DNA of 6,066 bases from Pseudothermotoga sp. (GTDB taxonomy: Bacteria; Thermotogota; Thermotogae; Thermotogales; DSM-5069). The stretch lies in contig JAPYWY010000107.1 in NCBI GenBank assembly GCA_028276125.1, positions 1-6,066 on the forward strand, in the 5' to 3' direction. Below are positions 5,504 through 6,066 of the stretch, one piece after another (the stretch's first letter is position 1; each line of letters starts with the position of its first letter). A model generated the notes under the pieces. That model had not been told where the DNA came from and did no database searches. It worked only from the letters and a program-made list of their open reading frames with translations. The position numbers were made by a program, and so were the translations under genes.

Positions 5504-6066
5504 CTTTCCCGGTGATGGTCGATCGGTAACCTCTTCTGGTGTCTGGTCCTTCAGGACCAACCCTGCAGGCATCGTTGAGAACGAAGTCAGGCAGATTTTG
5601 CTTTCGAGCACGTTGAGGATCTCCAACATAAGGAACGTTAGATCCTTCACCTTTGCTTTGGTCGAGCCCCCATTCGATACGTTGGCTGGAGTACTGTCGA
5701 TTTCTGCGGAATTCAGCGACTTCAACCAAGAGAGGATGTCCTTCCTCTATGGTGTCGCTGGCGTTGCTGGTCTGGCGTCTCTGGGCGTGAACTTTGGTAT
5801 CGAGAGGACCGTGAAGAATAACGCTGTGAACACGTCGGTGGTGCTGGATCTGGGGGCGAAGGGAAAATTCGCCGAGAAGGGTCCACTGGGTTATGGATTC
5901 GTGGTTAAAAACTTTAGGGTTTGGTCTTCCGATCCGCAACTCGCCAACCAAGCCACGTTCGGTGCCGGACTATGTCTGGATTACGATCAAATGAAGTTTG
6001 CCCTGGATGTCATGTACGGCTTCAACGAGCTGTGGACGATCATGCCGGGAGCACAACTCAGCCTCG
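5433..6066 (+). CDS. Exported, probably outer-membrane beta-barrel protein, 3'-truncated
   Basis: An open frame runs from ATG 5433 through the right edge (211 codons seen, no stop). It begins with a textbook signal peptide: Lys at position 2, a hydrophobic core (4-18) and a VLA cleavage site after Ala20, so the mature protein would start DVVDFPGDG. Residues ~33-47 contain SSGVWSFRTNPAGIV, recalling the NPAG motif near the N-terminus of PorV/FadL-like and related outer-membrane proteins. Downstream, short stretches alternate polar and hydrophobic residues (TLAGVLSISAEF, SLGVNFGIE, ATFGAGLCLDY, MKFALDVMYGF), as in beta-barrel strands. The likely place is the outer sheath (toga) or its periplasmic face. 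Family is not identified with certainty, and the C-terminus is outside the window. It overlaps tgt by 71 bases in another frame and has a strong SD at 5412-5422, so it is co-transcribed with tgt despite an unrelated role. Confidence 0.82.
   Translation, partial: MKNVVAILLTFSLLTTIVLADVVDFPGDGRSVTSSGVWSFRTNPAGIVENEVRQILLSSTLRISNIRNVRSFTFALVEPPFDTLAGVLSISAEFSDFNQERMSFLYGVAGVAGLASLGVNFGIERTVKNNAVNTSVVLDLGAKGKFAEKGPLGYGFVVKNFRVWSSDPQLANQATFGAGLCLDYDQMKFALDVMYGFNELWTIMPGAQLSL

Overview
The window is a tightly packed, single-strand (+) block of eight protein genes from a bacterium that looks like a member of the Thermotogota (Thermotoga/Pseudothermotoga type). The evidence is the protein style (DeoC with a long N-terminal extension, a stand-alone cyclodeaminase-type folate enzyme, a Tgt with the DHCP signature), very strong G-rich Shine-Dalgarno sequences, mixed ATG/GTG/TTG starts, and a deoC - cyclodeaminase - tgt order that, from memory, matches Thermotoga maritima TM1559-TM1561, with Maf and RadC homologs close by. 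Genus and species cannot be fixed from the sequence alone.

Layout: (1) 1-510, 3' part of maf, a nucleotide pyrophosphatase cut by the left edge; (2) 504-1163, radC; (3) a 52-base gap with a possible extended -10 promoter; (4) 1216-2412, a 398-residue helical protein of unknown function with a charged N-terminus and a TPR-like stretch; (5) 2417-2965, an HD-domain phosphohydrolase; (6) 2981-3721, deoC from a TTG start; (7) 3718-4356, a formiminotransferase-cyclodeaminase/FchA family protein; (8) 4313-5503, tgt; (9) 5433 to the right edge, the start of an exported, probably outer-membrane beta-barrel protein.

Gene junctions are -7, +52, +4, +15, -4, -44 and -71 bases, so everything from 1216 onward is very likely one operon with translational coupling, and maf-radC forms an upstream pair that may read through. 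Much of the set is nucleotide housekeeping: Maf removes non-canonical or surplus NTPs, the HD protein is a candidate phosphohydrolase, DeoC recycles deoxyribose 5-phosphate, the cyclodeaminase family acts on one-carbon folates, and Tgt inserts a modified base into tRNA.

No RNA genes, mobile elements, CRISPR arrays, long repeats or convincing terminators were seen. I do not see an obvious new multi-gene system. The points most worth a second look are the uncharacterised 398-residue protein, the unusually long overlaps on both sides of tgt, the partial exported protein, and the cysteine clusters in DeoC and the cyclodeaminase.
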